Below are positions 9,076 to 17,449 of a stretch of 44,052 bases of DNA, piece by piece. Each line of letters begins with the position of its first letter. The stretch's first letter is position 1. Position numbers and translations under genes: made by a program. This DNA comes from a virus: positions 1 to 44,052 of IMG/VR virus record IMGVR_UViG_3300042463_000725, one strand, 5' to 3'. The notes below the pieces were generated by a model. That model saw nothing but the letters and a program-made list of their open reading frames with translations. It was not told where the DNA came from and searched no databases.

Positions 9076-9600
9076 ATGGGTATAGACGTAAAAAAATATT
9101 TCAATGAGTTCAGAAGAGACCACTATTGGAATGAAAATAAAGAAAAATACCAAAGGTATTTCTACAGAAAACTAATAGATTTAAAAAATGCAATAAATTT
9201 AAATACACCAGAAGGTGATTTGAAACTTGACTCATACCGTGGTTTAGGTTATATGGGTATTGGAACACAAGGTGGTCTTAGTCTTGCAATTAGAACCGAA
9301 AAATCTATTGAAAAAAGAGAAAAACTTGGTGACCACGTAATTGGTACTGTCGAAATCGGAAGACATATCCATAAAGAATGTGAAAAAAATAATTGGGATT
9401 ATGATTATATGGTTAATACCTGGTTATATGAAAATTTATGGATTTGGTCCACAATCCAGGTTTCAAAGTGTGAACACAAAAATGAAAATATTAAAATCGA
9501 CGCAAATTCAATTGACGAAAAAAGATTTCTAAAACACTATATCAACGTTTCCGATTTATATGAGTCAAAAAGAAACGGAAAAAAATTAATATTTGATTAA
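9076..9600 (+). CDS. Hypothetical protein, first gene of the replication block
   Basis: 174 aa. I do not recognise the family. It is charged and aromatic-rich, with a Gly-rich phrase GYMGIGTQGGLSLAIRTE near residue 58 and then GDHVIGTVEIGRHIHKE near residue 95. The latter has closely placed histidines (H97, H107, H109) that could bind metal, but no complete nuclease signature is evident. A tryptophan-rich helix follows (YENLWIWSTIQV). As the first gene after a strong host-type promoter and just before the primase, early expression and a DNA-metabolism or host-takeover role are plausible inferences. No membrane segment. Confidence 0.6.
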   Translation: MGIDVKKYFNEFRRDHYWNENKEKYQRYFYRKLIDLKNAINLNTPEGDLKLDSYRGLGYMGIGTQGGLSLAIRTEKSIEKREKLGDHVIGTVEIGRHIHKECEKNNWDYDYMVNTWLYENLWIWSTIQVSKCEHKNENIKIDANSIDEKRFLKHYINVSDLYESKRNGKKLIFD

Positions 9601-9628
9601 GTTAAAAAATTCATTTATATTATAGTGA

Positions 9629-10531
9629 ATGGATGAACAAGAAGCAATCGTAGAATTATTAGAAGAGGTTTTGGGTGACCACGGATTACACTATCCTAAT
9701 CGTGGTCAAATTTCTTTTAATTGTCCTGTATGTGATGATGATAGAAATAAACATAATCTTGAAGTAAATTACTTTGATGGTGTTTATAAATGTTGGGCTT
9801 GTGGTGATAGTGAAGGAACCCACGGTAATTTAGGAAAACTTTTTGATAAGTTTGGTAATAGAAAGTTAAAAAAACTTTATAATATTTTAAGACCAGATGA
9901 AACTGAAAAAGTTGTAAAAGTAAAAAAACCAAAAGTTGTACTTCCTGATAGTTTTACATTATTCAAAGACTCACACCCAATATATCCAGTAAGAAAACAA
10001 GCTTATAACTATCTTAAAAATCGTGGAATAACCGATGAAATAATCGAAAGGTTTGGAATTGGTTTTTGTGATAAAGGAAGTCATATGGGTAGAATTATTA
10101 TACCATCATACAACACAAAAGGTGATTTAAACTATTATGTCGGTAGAAGTTGGGACCCAAACAGTAGAGCAAAATACAGAAATCCGGAAGCAGAAAAAGA
10201 ACAGATTATATTTTGGGAAAATCTAATTGATTGGAATAAAGACATCTACCTTGTTGAGGGTGCGTTTGATGGAATGTTTTTAGATAATCCAGTTGTGATG
10301 CTTGGAAAACACATGTCAGAACTTCTTTTTGAAACAATCTACAATAACGCAAAAGGTGATGTTATAATTTGTTTGGATGGTGATGCTTGGAATAATGCTG
10401 TAAGATTATATCACGAATTAAATGGTGGTGAATTGTGGGGTAGGGTTAAAATTGTAAGATTACCAGACGATAGAGATGTCTGCGATTTAAAGGGACAAAT
10501 AAATGAATATTATATTGAAATAAGAGACTAA
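9629..10531 (+). CDS. DNA primase (CHC2 zinc finger + TOPRIM)
   Basis: 300 aa. The N-terminal zinc finger has the paired CxxC pattern CPVC (C32, C35) and CWAC (C55, C58). A primase core follows with GRIIIPSYN near residue 154. The TOPRIM motifs are YLVEGAFDG (E210) and IICLDGDAW (D250, D252). It would synthesise RNA primers for the phage replication fork. It is shorter than bacterial DnaG (about 600 aa), lacking the C-terminal helicase-interaction region, as is common in phages; no helicase is fused. The stop overlaps the next start by 1 nt (TAATG), indicating coupled translation with the RecB-like nuclease. Confidence 0.9.
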   Translation: MDEQEAIVELLEEVLGDHGLHYPNRGQISFNCPVCDDDRNKHNLEVNYFDGVYKCWACGDSEGTHGNLGKLFDKFGNRKLKKLYNILRPDETEKVVKVKKPKVVLPDSFTLFKDSHPIYPVRKQAYNYLKNRGITDEIIERFGIGFCDKGSHMGRIIIPSYNTKGDLNYYVGRSWDPNSRAKYRNPEAEKEQIIFWENLIDWNKDIYLVEGAFDGMFLDNPVVMLGKHMSELLFETIYNNAKGDVIICLDGDAWNNAVRLYHELNGGELWGRVKIVRLPDDRDVCDLKGQINEYYIEIRD

Positions 10532-11394
10532 TGGATTTATATAAAGTAGCACAAGAAATAAGAGATATCTTATCTAAAAGACAAAAAGAGTTCCAATTAA
10601 CTTTTGAAGAAGATACACACAAATACACAATGCTTGATTTGGACGGTAATTTACATTCCAAATTTCCTTCTGTATCAAAGGTAATGAAACTTTTTTATGA
10701 TGAATTTCCATCAGAAAAAAAAGCATTTGAAATGTCTGGAGGAGACCCAGATGAAACAGAAAAGTTACTTGCCGAATGGGCCGAAAAAGGGACAAGATCA
10801 ACAAATATGGGGTCCAGAGTTCATTACTTTTTGGAGGAACATACACTAAAAGAATTTAACGTAATAAAACAGGTTAGACAACCAATCTTTGAGTGTGATG
10901 CCGAACAAATAACAACGAGTGATGCAATGATTGTTGCTGGTAAAAACTACGTTGAATTATTAAAAAAAAGAGGTTGTGTTTTAATTGATACTGAAATTGT
11001 TTTGGGACATCCAGAACTTGGATATACCGGACAACCAGATAAGGTGTGGTTAGTTATCGGAACAAGTGGTGAAATTGGATTATTAATAACAGACTGGAAA
11101 AGCAACAAAGAGAAAAACTTTATAATACAAAAGTATATTAAACCAATGAAACCACCATTTGAATACCTACCAAACAACGCTTTAGGTCATTACAAGACAC
11201 AATTACCTTTATATGGTAAACTAATTCTTAAAATGCTTGAGGGGTCCAAATACGAAAACATAAAATTGTTGGGTTGTATTATTGTAAGACTAACAGATGA
11301 CCGTGAATATGTGGAATACAGAGTTGATAAATCCACAATAAATACTATACTTGATATGGATATAAAACCAATGTTGAATAAACTTAAAAAATAA
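10531..11394 (+). CDS. RecB/Cas4-like PD-(D/E)XK exonuclease
   Basis: 287 aa. Motifs follow the RecB-family order: a His in GSRVHYFLEE (H98), an acidic residue in DTEIVLGHPELGYTGQPDK (E155, D170), the D-W-K signature ITDWKSNK (D188, K190) and the QxxxY motif TQLPLYG (Q224, Y228). I see no four-cysteine iron-sulfur cluster as in canonical Cas4. The likely role is end-processing of DNA during recombination-dependent replication, or degradation of host DNA. It is translationally coupled to the primase and followed by a zinc-ribbon gene. The nuclease family assignment is good; the biological substrate is inferred. Confidence 0.85.
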   Translation: MDLYKVAQEIRDILSKRQKEFQLTFEEDTHKYTMLDLDGNLHSKFPSVSKVMKLFYDEFPSEKKAFEMSGGDPDETEKLLAEWAEKGTRSTNMGSRVHYFLEEHTLKEFNVIKQVRQPIFECDAEQITTSDAMIVAGKNYVELLKKRGCVLIDTEIVLGHPELGYTGQPDKVWLVIGTSGEIGLLITDWKSNKEKNFIIQKYIKPMKPPFEYLPNNALGHYKTQLPLYGKLILKMLEGSKYENIKLLGCIIVRLTDDREYVEYRVDKSTINTILDMDIKPMLNKLKK

Positions 11395-11400
11395 TATAAA

Positions 11401-11616
11401 ATGGAAGACATTATTAAACCAAGAATTGACTTAAAACAACAGGAAACTGTTAAATGTGAAAAGTGTGAATCAAAATTCTTTAAAGAAGTCACAATGATTA
11501 AAAAAGTACCAAAACTTTTGACCGGCAGTCCTGAAGATACATTAGTACCATTCCCAACATACAAGTGTGATGATTGCGGACACGTAAATAAGGACTTTGA
11601 ACTTTTTATTGATTAA
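11401..11616 (+). CDS. Small zinc-ribbon protein
   Basis: 71 aa. Two CxxC pairs, CEKCES (residues 20-25) and CDDCGH (about 58-63), form a zinc ribbon; the intervening segment is basic and includes FKEVTMIKKVPKLL. Such small ribbons often bind nucleic acid or a polymerase subunit. It sits 6 nt after the RecB-like nuclease and just ahead of a 48-aa peptide gene, within the replication operon. The precise role is unknown. The start has an AT-rich context (taaaATGG), typical of this genome. Confidence 0.75.
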   Translation: MEDIIKPRIDLKQQETVKCEKCESKFFKEVTMIKKVPKLLTGSPEDTLVPFPTYKCDDCGHVNKDFELFID

Positions 11617-11617
11617 A

Positions 11618-11764
11618 ATGGAAATAGGAAAAATGACTATAAGTGAGGCTTATCCACATCTTAAAACTGTGGCACTTGCTTATGGATTAAAATTAAATAA
11701 AGCAAAAGATTTTAGATTCGCAAGAATTATTTTAGTAAATCTTTATAATCGTGAATTAATATAA
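11618..11764 (+). CDS. Small basic peptide (48 aa)
   Basis: A short frame from ATG 11618 to TAA 11764, one base after the preceding stop. The product begins MEIGKMTISEAYPHLK and is basic and helical, with no membrane segment. Its tight fit between two genes and the same strand and codon style support it being real, but I recognise no family. It has a homeodomain-like helical feel without a clear helix-turn-helix. Function unknown. Confidence 0.55.
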   Translation: MEIGKMTISEAYPHLKTVALAYGLKLNKAKDFRFARIILVNLYNRELI

Positions 11765-11770
11765 ATAAAA

Positions 11771-12388
11771 ATGGTAGAATTAAAAGAAGTTTTCACAAAC
11801 ATATACGAAAGTAATTTATGGACTAGTGAAGAAAGCAGATCCGGCCTTGGTTCAGAATTAAAAAGTACCGAAGTTATAAGGAAAGAATTACCAGAACTGT
11901 TCAAGAAATTTAAAATAGAAAGTGTTTTAGATATCCCATGTGGTGATTTTAACTGGATGCAACACGTTGATATGAATAATGTTAATTACATTGGGGCTGA
12001 TATTGTTGATAAAATGATTGAGTCAAATAATATCACTTTTCCTAATATGGATTTTAGAGTCTTAGATTTAACCGAAAGTGAATTACCAAAAGTTGATTTA
12101 ATTTTTGTTAGAGATTTATTAGGGCATTTTAATTATCAAAATGTAAATAAAGCATTACAAAACATAATAAGAAGTGGTAGCAAATATCTACTTACAACAT
12201 CATTTACCAGATGGCATTACAATGTAGATATTGAAAATGGAGGTTGGAGACCTATTAATTTAATGTTACAACCGTTCAGTTTAAAACCTATCTACTTAAT
12301 AAATGAAGATTGTTTTGAAGGTGATGGACAATATAATGATAAATGTTTACTCTTATTTGAAATAAAAAGATTGTTCTGTGGAATTTAA
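11771..12388 (+). CDS. Class I SAM-dependent methyltransferase
   Basis: 205 aa. Motif I is VLDIPCGDFNW (residues 52-62), followed by YIGADIVD (73-80; acidic end of strand 2), FRVLDLTES and the motif IV-like strand DLIFVRDLLGHF. This is a Rossmann-fold methyltransferase. The absence of a DPPY or PCQ motif argues against DNA base methylation; the GDFNWMQ and TRWHYNVDIENGGWRPINL features resemble small-molecule or glycan methyltransferases. The substrate is unknown. It sits in the replication operon with A-rich leaders on both sides; a role in DNA hypermodification or surface glycan modification is possible but speculative. Confidence 0.75.
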   Translation: MVELKEVFTNIYESNLWTSEESRSGLGSELKSTEVIRKELPELFKKFKIESVLDIPCGDFNWMQHVDMNNVNYIGADIVDKMIESNNITFPNMDFRVLDLTESELPKVDLIFVRDLLGHFNYQNVNKALQNIIRSGSKYLLTTSFTRWHYNVDIENGGWRPINLMLQPFSLKPIYLINEDCFEGDGQYNDKCLLLFEIKRLFCGI

Positions 12389-12415
12389 ATTAGTATAAAC
12401 AAAAAATATAATAAA

Positions 12416-12616
12416 ATGGGTAAAAAATTAGTATGGTTTGAGTCGTATACAACAATTTGTAAATACTCAACAGAATTGACAGATGAAGAAGCAAAACTTT
12501 TTGAAGAAGATGAAGAAAAGTTTTATGAAGAAGTGGATTTTAGAGGAGACCAAGAGTTGGAGTGGGACAAAATCCAAGACGAAGATGAATATGATTTTAG
12601 TATTGAGGAGGATTAA
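12416..12616 (+). CDS. Small acidic hypothetical protein
   Basis: 66 aa, strongly acidic in the second half (runs of E and D, for example FEEDEEKFYEE). It starts GKKLVWFESYTTICKY, predicted as a beta hairpin. Phages often encode small acidic proteins that mimic nucleic acid or bind host enzymes, but nothing here proves that. It is followed 2 nt later by another small gene. No recognised family. Confidence 0.6.
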   Translation: MGKKLVWFESYTTICKYSTELTDEEAKLFEEDEEKFYEEVDFRGDQELEWDKIQDEDEYDFSIEED

Positions 12617-12618
12617 GT

Positions 12619-12852
12619 ATGTTAAATTATAAAGAATTTTATTTTTGGTTAGAAGGTTATTTACACGGTAAATCGGAAGATAATATATCACCTATTATTG
12701 AAAAAATGGGTGAAGTAAAAGATATTGACCCCTTCTTTCCAAATCCATCAACAATAGTTCCACATAGATTTGAACCAGTACCAGTACCATCAAATCCATT
12801 TAAAAATGATGGATATGATGATTTAGGTGCACCACCAAAAATTGTAATGTAA
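12619..12852 (+). CDS. Small hypothetical protein with Pro-rich C-terminus
   Basis: 77 aa. The N-terminal helix (NYKEFYFWLEGYLHGK) resembles a motif I recall in many small phage hypotheticals (YxxFxxWLEGYL). The C-terminal half is proline-rich and probably disordered. It overlaps the downstream gp47-like nuclease gene by 1 nt (TAATG), so it is co-translated with the recombination complex. Function unknown; a peptide partner of a nearby enzyme is a possibility. Confidence 0.6.
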   Translation: MLNYKEFYFWLEGYLHGKSEDNISPIIEKMGEVKDIDPFFPNPSTIVPHRFEPVPVPSNPFKNDGYDDLGAPPKIVM

Positions 12853-13631
12853 TGATAAAAAAACTAGTACACTTTTCGGATTTACATATCCGATTATTTA
12901 AAGACCACGACCTTTATAGGTCAATAATGGAAGATGCAATCAACCAATGGAAAGAAATTAAACCAGATAGAATCGTATTCACCGGAGATCTTGTCCATTC
13001 AAAAAATCAAATTACACCAGAACTTATTGAAATGGTAAGTTGGATTTTAAAAGAATGTTCTTATATTGCTAAAACAATAATCATTCCTGGTAATCACGAC
13101 TTTCTTGTGAATAATACAGATAGGTTAGACGCTTTATCTCCGATTATCGATTCATTAAATAACAAAAACATTGTTTATTATAAAGACCGTTGTGTTTATG
13201 AGGATGATAATGTTAGCTGGTGTGTTTATTCACAATATCAGGGAAACATTCCACCGGATTTAAATGCAGCAACAGGAATTAAAGTTGGTTTATTTCACGG
13301 GCCAATCCAAGGAATGAAAACAGATTTAGGATTTGACTTTGGCGAAGAAGCCTATGACGTAGAAAAATTCAACGGACTTGATATTGTATTATGTGGGGAT
13401 ATTCACAAAAGACAAGAGTTCAAATTTAAAACAGGTAAGGGATATATGATCGGATCACCAATTCAACAGAACATTGGGGAGAGCATCAGAAACCACGGTT
13501 TCGGAACTTATGATTTCGGAACTAAAGAATATACCTATACAGATCTTGAAAACCCAAAACCGTTTTTGAAGTTCTCAATAAAATCTTTTGAAGATATTGA
13601 AAATGGAACCGAAGTACTCAAAAATTTTTAA
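12852..13631 (+). CDS. SbcD/Mre11-like recombination endonuclease subunit (T4 gp47-like)
   Basis: 259 aa. All five metallophosphoesterase motifs are present: SDLH (D10, H12), FTGDLVHS (D46), PGNHDF (N81, H82, D83), LFHGP (H148) and CGDIHKR (D182, H184). It is the nuclease partner of the gp46/SbcC-like ATPase encoded at 15029. In T4 this pair resects double-strand ends to drive recombination-dependent replication. The gene is coupled to its upstream neighbour (1-nt overlap), and its 3' end overlaps the coiled-coil gene at 13603. It is shorter than bacterial SbcD (about 400 aa), as is usual for phage versions. Confidence 0.92.
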   Translation: MIKKLVHFSDLHIRLFKDHDLYRSIMEDAINQWKEIKPDRIVFTGDLVHSKNQITPELIEMVSWILKECSYIAKTIIIPGNHDFLVNNTDRLDALSPIIDSLNNKNIVYYKDRCVYEDDNVSWCVYSQYQGNIPPDLNAATGIKVGLFHGPIQGMKTDLGFDFGEEAYDVEKFNGLDIVLCGDIHKRQEFKFKTGKGYMIGSPIQQNIGESIRNHGFGTYDFGTKEYTYTDLENPKPFLKFSIKSFEDIENGTEVLKNF

Positions 13632-14283
13632 TAATAAACTTTTAGATTCTATAACATCTTATTGTAATGTAAACAAAATTGAAGATGTTGATGGTTTCAT
13701 TAAAAAATGTTTTGAATCTGGGTATAATATAGAGAAGTACGGATTATTGGAAAAAACACTTAATGTAGATGAAAAAGACTTAAAAACGGGTATTGTTGGT
13801 GAAAAACAGGTAGAAATTGAGGTAATCCGTGAAATACGGGTGGAAGTACCGGTTGAGGTTATCAAGGAGGTAGAAGTAATTAAGGAAGTTATCGTTGAAA
13901 AAGAAGTAATAAAAGAAGTTGAAAAAATTGTAACAATAACCAATAATGAAGAACTTGAAGAAAAAATTTTCCAGTTAAACAGTGATTTGGAGTCAGAACG
14001 GAAAATTTTTTCCACTAAGACCGAAGAAATGGAAAATTCTTTCCAAAAAGAAATGTCTAAAAAGGATGAAGAATTAGATGAACTTAGACGTAATTTAGAC
14101 GAAAAGTTAGACGACACAAACCAAAAAATGCTTCAGGAAACACTCCAGAAGTTAAGAAAAGAAATTTCAGATAAAAATGAAAAAATAAAAAATTTAGAAA
14201 AAATAAACCAGGACCTCCAAAATACAAAAAATCCATTAAAAGCAATTTTTATGAGGGGGTCAAATTTAAATGATAGAATATGA
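13603..14283 (+). CDS. Coiled-coil protein with Val/Glu/Ile/Lys repeats
   Basis: 226 aa from ATG 13603; an in-frame ATG at 13588 would extend it further into the nuclease gene. Residues about 66-110 hold repeats of the kind EVIKEVEVIKEVIVEKEV, with regular hydrophobic/charged alternation. Residues about 115-210 are a long coiled coil rich in E, K, L and N. No catalytic motif is seen. Its position between gp47-like and gp46-like genes and its long helices suggest a structural or scaffolding role in the recombination apparatus, but this is inference. It overlaps the nuclease gene by 29 nt and the downstream membrane-protein gene by 4 nt (ATGA). Confidence 0.65.
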   Translation: MEPKYSKIFNNKLLDSITSYCNVNKIEDVDGFIKKCFESGYNIEKYGLLEKTLNVDEKDLKTGIVGEKQVEIEVIREIRVEVPVEVIKEVEVIKEVIVEKEVIKEVEKIVTITNNEELEEKIFQLNSDLESERKIFSTKTEEMENSFQKEMSKKDEELDELRRNLDEKLDDTNQKMLQETLQKLRKEISDKNEKIKNLEKINQDLQNTKNPLKAIFMRGSNLNDRI

Positions 14284-14675
14284 TACAATTAGTAATTTTT
14301 ATGTTAGTGGCATATGGTATGACTACCATATTAGTTTATGGATCCATATTTAATGGATTAAGAAATGCAATCCATATTGCGGGAAGTGACGATAGCTCTA
14401 TTTTAATAAGACCGGTGTTTAAATTCATTTCGGAACTAATAAAGTGTATGTTATGTACCTCAACCTGGGTTGGGTTCTTTTTATCATTAACAATGTTTTC
14501 ACCGATTCACAATTTAATTGGACTTAACGAATATTTTTCAGTATTCTTTGATGGTATGTTATCCGCCGGTTCAGTATGGGCAATTAATGCAATAGTTGAA
14601 TGGTTTGAAGAAAATAGATTATCAAATCAAAAAGTTGAAACAACATATATTATTCCACAGGATGATGAAGAGTAA
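14280..14675 (+). CDS. Inner-membrane protein of unknown function
   Basis: 131 aa. An N-terminal hydrophobic segment (residues about 2-24) and a second region from about 55 to 85 containing CMLCTSTWVGFFLSL suggest two or three membrane spans; a third may lie near residue 95. The CxxC next to a Thr/Trp motif recalls small phage and bacterial DUF1360-like membrane proteins (memory-based, weak). The C-terminal tail is acidic and probably cytoplasmic. It overlaps the upstream gene by ATGA, so translation is coupled. It could tether the recombination machinery to the membrane or alter the host envelope; there is no direct evidence. Confidence 0.65.
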   Translation: MIQLVIFMLVAYGMTTILVYGSIFNGLRNAIHIAGSDDSSILIRPVFKFISELIKCMLCTSTWVGFFLSLTMFSPIHNLIGLNEYFSVFFDGMLSAGSVWAINAIVEWFEENRLSNQKVETTYIIPQDDEE

Positions 14676-14701
14676 ATTTTAAACGATTAATATAAATAAA
14701 A

Positions 14702-15025
14702 ATGGGAAAGAAAGCTAAAGAGCACCGAGCAAAGGTCGCACAAAGAAACAAAAGAATTGCACAAGAAAAATATGCAATGCAAAACGCACTTAACAAATTA
14801 ATGAAACAAATGGCCGAACAACAAGAAGCTGAAAGTCTTAATGTTTCAGTTGGAGAACAAGAAGTTCCATTTAGCGTTGTTAACGACGTAGAATTAAATT
14901 CTATCGTTGAGTTCAAAGAGGAAAATGGACAAATGTTTGAACCAGAATTTGATAGTACTGGGTTCTCTATTGAAGACAGAGAAGAACCGCAAGTTGAAGA
15001 CCAAATTTCAGAATTAGAAAAATAA
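14702..15025 (+). CDS. Small protein with basic helical N-terminus and acidic tail
   Basis: 107 aa. The first 45 residues are highly basic and helical (GKKAKEHRAKVAQRNKRIAQ), then the protein turns Gln-rich and finally very acidic from about residue 60. A bipolar charge pattern of this kind would suit binding DNA or RNA with one end and a protein with the other. I recall similar MGKK(A/S)K-starting proteins in other large phages, all uncharacterised. It is directly followed (3 nt) by the gp46-like ATPase gene. Confidence 0.6.
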   Translation: MGKKAKEHRAKVAQRNKRIAQEKYAMQNALNKLMKQMAEQQEAESLNVSVGEQEVPFSVVNDVELNSIVEFKEENGQMFEPEFDSTGFSIEDREEPQVEDQISELEK

Positions 15026-15028
15026 AAA

Positions 15029-17407
15029 ATGGATTTATTTAATCCACCAAAATTATACAATTACAATATTATGATAAAAGACTTGGATTTCTCAAAGTTT
15101 GAAAACCCATCTATCCAGGTGGTGTGGGAAGACCTACAAGAAAATTTTACACAAGACAAGATGAAGAGTGTTAAACATTACTTTCAAAAGAAGTATAACA
15201 CTACAAACGTTAATGTTGTTACAAAAGTAAAAAATGTTGATACTGAAACTATGCAAACAGTTGATGTATCGATGAATATTACAGACGTTAACTATCAACT
15301 TGACTTACTTAAAAAATTCTTGGAATCCAAAGGTTATGGAGAACATCTTACAAGTATTCTTGAACTGAATAAAACAGTTGAGAATAAAATGAAAGAAGAC
15401 GATTCTGAAACAACGCAATTCAAAAAGTGGTATATTAGAAACATCGAGTTCTCCAACTTTTTATCATATGGTGAAAACCAAAGATTAAACTTTGATAAGT
15501 TAAATGGTATTGTTGTTGTTGAGTCAGATCCACCAAACTTTGGAGGAAAGACAGTACTTACGGTGGATTTACTTATGTTTTTATTTTTTAATGAAACAAC
15601 AAAAACATCAAAAGCTGAAGAAGTGTTTAACCGATTTACCGATAAAGACTCGGTAGTTGTAAAAGGTGAAATTACAATAGATGGTGAAGATTACATTATT
15701 GTAAGAAACATTGAGAGGAAAAAATCAAAGAAAGGTGAATGGAATGTTAAAACGGAACTAGACTTTTTTAAGAAACTACACGATGGTTCACTACAAAATT
15801 TTACTGGTGAACAAAGAAGGGAGACTGAAGCATTCATTAAAAACTCTATTGGGACCAAAGAGGATTTCTTAATGACGATTCTTACAACGGCAACAAACCT
15901 AGAAGAATTGTTGGAATCAAAACCAACAGCCAGAGGACAGGTCCTTTCAAGGTTTATGGGTCTTGAGTTTTTAAAGAAAAAAGAAGAAGTTGCAAAAGAA
16001 ATTTATTCATCATTTAGTAAATCAAAATTATCAAATATCTATAATTCTGAAGAGTTAAAACAAGATATTGAATCTTTTGAAAATAAAATTACCGAATTAG
16101 AGGGACAAATTGAAACCTTTAAAGGTGAAGTAAAAGAAATTGAAGACGGTATTGCAAAAGGAAAAGATTATAGAGACTCAATGTTAAAGAAAAAACATTC
16201 TGACATTGATAAAGAGATTGCTTTACTTAATCCAGAAAAGACAAAAGAACAAATCGAAACTTTAAATAAAGAAAAACAATCTTATGTTGACCTACTTTCA
16301 ACATTAAAGGTTGTTGAACCAAAACAATTCTATGAAGAAGACAAACACGATAAAGTAAAAGAAGATTACAAAAATAAATTCCAATCAAAAATTGAACTTG
16401 AAACTAAAATTTCTGAAATAGAAAAATTAAAGTCAGAAGTTGATGGTGGTATTAAATGTGAACACTGTGGTATTGAACTTATGAATGCTGCAATTACACA
16501 ACAAAAAATATCTGAACTTGATGGATTTACACAACAAAAAAAGGTTATTGAAAAGTTAATGACGGGTTTATCCAACAAAGAAAAAGAGTTTGTTGAAACA
16601 AAAAGACAATTTGATGAGTATGAGAAAAACAAACTTATTAAAGAAAAATACGATTTGAGTGTTGAAAGTTGTGATTTGAAAATTTCTGGTCTGGAAGATA
16701 AATTAAAAAGGTGGGGTGATGTTCAGGATAAAATTAAGACCAACGACCAGATTGACTCAATGTTAATCAAAGCAGATTTAAAACTTGAAAGTTATGACAG
16801 ACTTTTAAAAGAAAAGAATAACCAGATTAGTTCAAATGAATATAGTATTAAATCAAACCAGGAAAAGATTACCAATAACAAGAACTTGATTGTAAAAATT
16901 AAAGAAGAAGAAAGTAAGGATAAGATCTATAAGATGTATCTTGAAAGTTATGGTAAAAATGGTGTTAGTAAAATCATTATGAAGACTATGATGCCACTTA
17001 TTAATTCTGAACTACAAAGATTGATGGAAGATTCTTGTTATTTTAAATTAGAAATTAGAATTAATGATAAATCCGAGGTTGAGTTTATCCAGGTAGACAA
17101 CAATAGCGGTATTGAGAAATTAATGACTTCCGGATCTGGTTACGAAAAAACAATAGCATCACTTGCATTAAGATCTGTTTTAAGTAAGGTATGTTCGCTA
17201 CCAAAACCGAATGTGGTAGTTTTTGATGAAGTATTTGGTAAAATAAGTAATGACAATTTAGAAATGATTTTTGAATTTTTTGTGAAAATTAAAGATTATT
17301 TTGATAAAATCTTCCTTATATCACACAACCCAATGATAAATCAATGTAGTGACACTATTGTAAAGATTTCAAAACAAAATAATATTTCAAAACTTTTGGT
17401 AAATTAA
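15029..17407 (+). CDS. SbcC/Rad50-like recombination ATPase (T4 gp46-like)
   Basis: 792 aa. After an unusual N-terminal extension of about 135 residues, the ABC/SMC core begins at IRNIEFSNFLSYGENQ. The P-loop is SDPPNFGGKTVL (166-177), keeping GKT but lacking the first Gly of the usual GxxxxGK[ST]. Long coiled coils flank a zinc hook CEHC (C477, C480). The signature motif is near residue 701 (SGSGYEKTIASL), Walker B is VVVFDEVFG near 727-735, and the switch His lies in LISHNP. It partners with the gp47-like nuclease at 12852. An internal Met at 15071 is an alternative start that would remove only 14 residues. Confidence 0.92.
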   Translation: MDLFNPPKLYNYNIMIKDLDFSKFENPSIQVVWEDLQENFTQDKMKSVKHYFQKKYNTTNVNVVTKVKNVDTETMQTVDVSMNITDVNYQLDLLKKFLESKGYGEHLTSILELNKTVENKMKEDDSETTQFKKWYIRNIEFSNFLSYGENQRLNFDKLNGIVVVESDPPNFGGKTVLTVDLLMFLFFNETTKTSKAEEVFNRFTDKDSVVVKGEITIDGEDYIIVRNIERKKSKKGEWNVKTELDFFKKLHDGSLQNFTGEQRRETEAFIKNSIGTKEDFLMTILTTATNLEELLESKPTARGQVLSRFMGLEFLKKKEEVAKEIYSSFSKSKLSNIYNSEELKQDIESFENKITELEGQIETFKGEVKEIEDGIAKGKDYRDSMLKKKHSDIDKEIALLNPEKTKEQIETLNKEKQSYVDLLSTLKVVEPKQFYEEDKHDKVKEDYKNKFQSKIELETKISEIEKLKSEVDGGIKCEHCGIELMNAAITQQKISELDGFTQQKKVIEKLMTGLSNKEKEFVETKRQFDEYEKNKLIKEKYDLSVESCDLKISGLEDKLKRWGDVQDKIKTNDQIDSMLIKADLKLESYDRLLKEKNNQISSNEYSIKSNQEKITNNKNLIVKIKEEESKDKIYKMYLESYGKNGVSKIIMKTMMPLINSELQRLMEDSCYFKLEIRINDKSEVEFIQVDNNSGIEKLMTSGSGYEKTIASLALRSVLSKVCSLPKPNVVVFDEVFGKISNDNLEMIFEFFVKIKDYFDKIFLISHNPMINQCSDTIVKISKQNNISKLLVN

Positions 17408-17426
17408 AATATTATTTGTAAATTTG
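17395..17426 (+). promoter_or_regulatory. Bacteroidota-type promoter (TTTG-N20-TAAATTTG)
   Basis: TTTG at 17395-17398, a 20-nt spacer and TAAATTTG at 17419-17426, with the ATG 23 nt further on. It would give the 17450 gene its own host-dependent transcript, independent of the upstream operon. Confidence 0.7.
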
Positions 17427-17449
17427 TATTTATTATATATTAAATTTTT

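Noticed and set aside
10531-11394. Cas4 of a CRISPR adaptation module
   Set aside because: There is no Cys cluster, no cas1/cas2 and no array; it fits a phage RecB-type exonuclease beside a primase.
13659-14117. Minus-strand Ser/Thr-rich frame opposite the coiled-coil gene
   Set aside because: Composition is the mirror of Glu/Lys codons on the + strand; the + strand gene has neighbours, overlaps and a coherent coiled coil.
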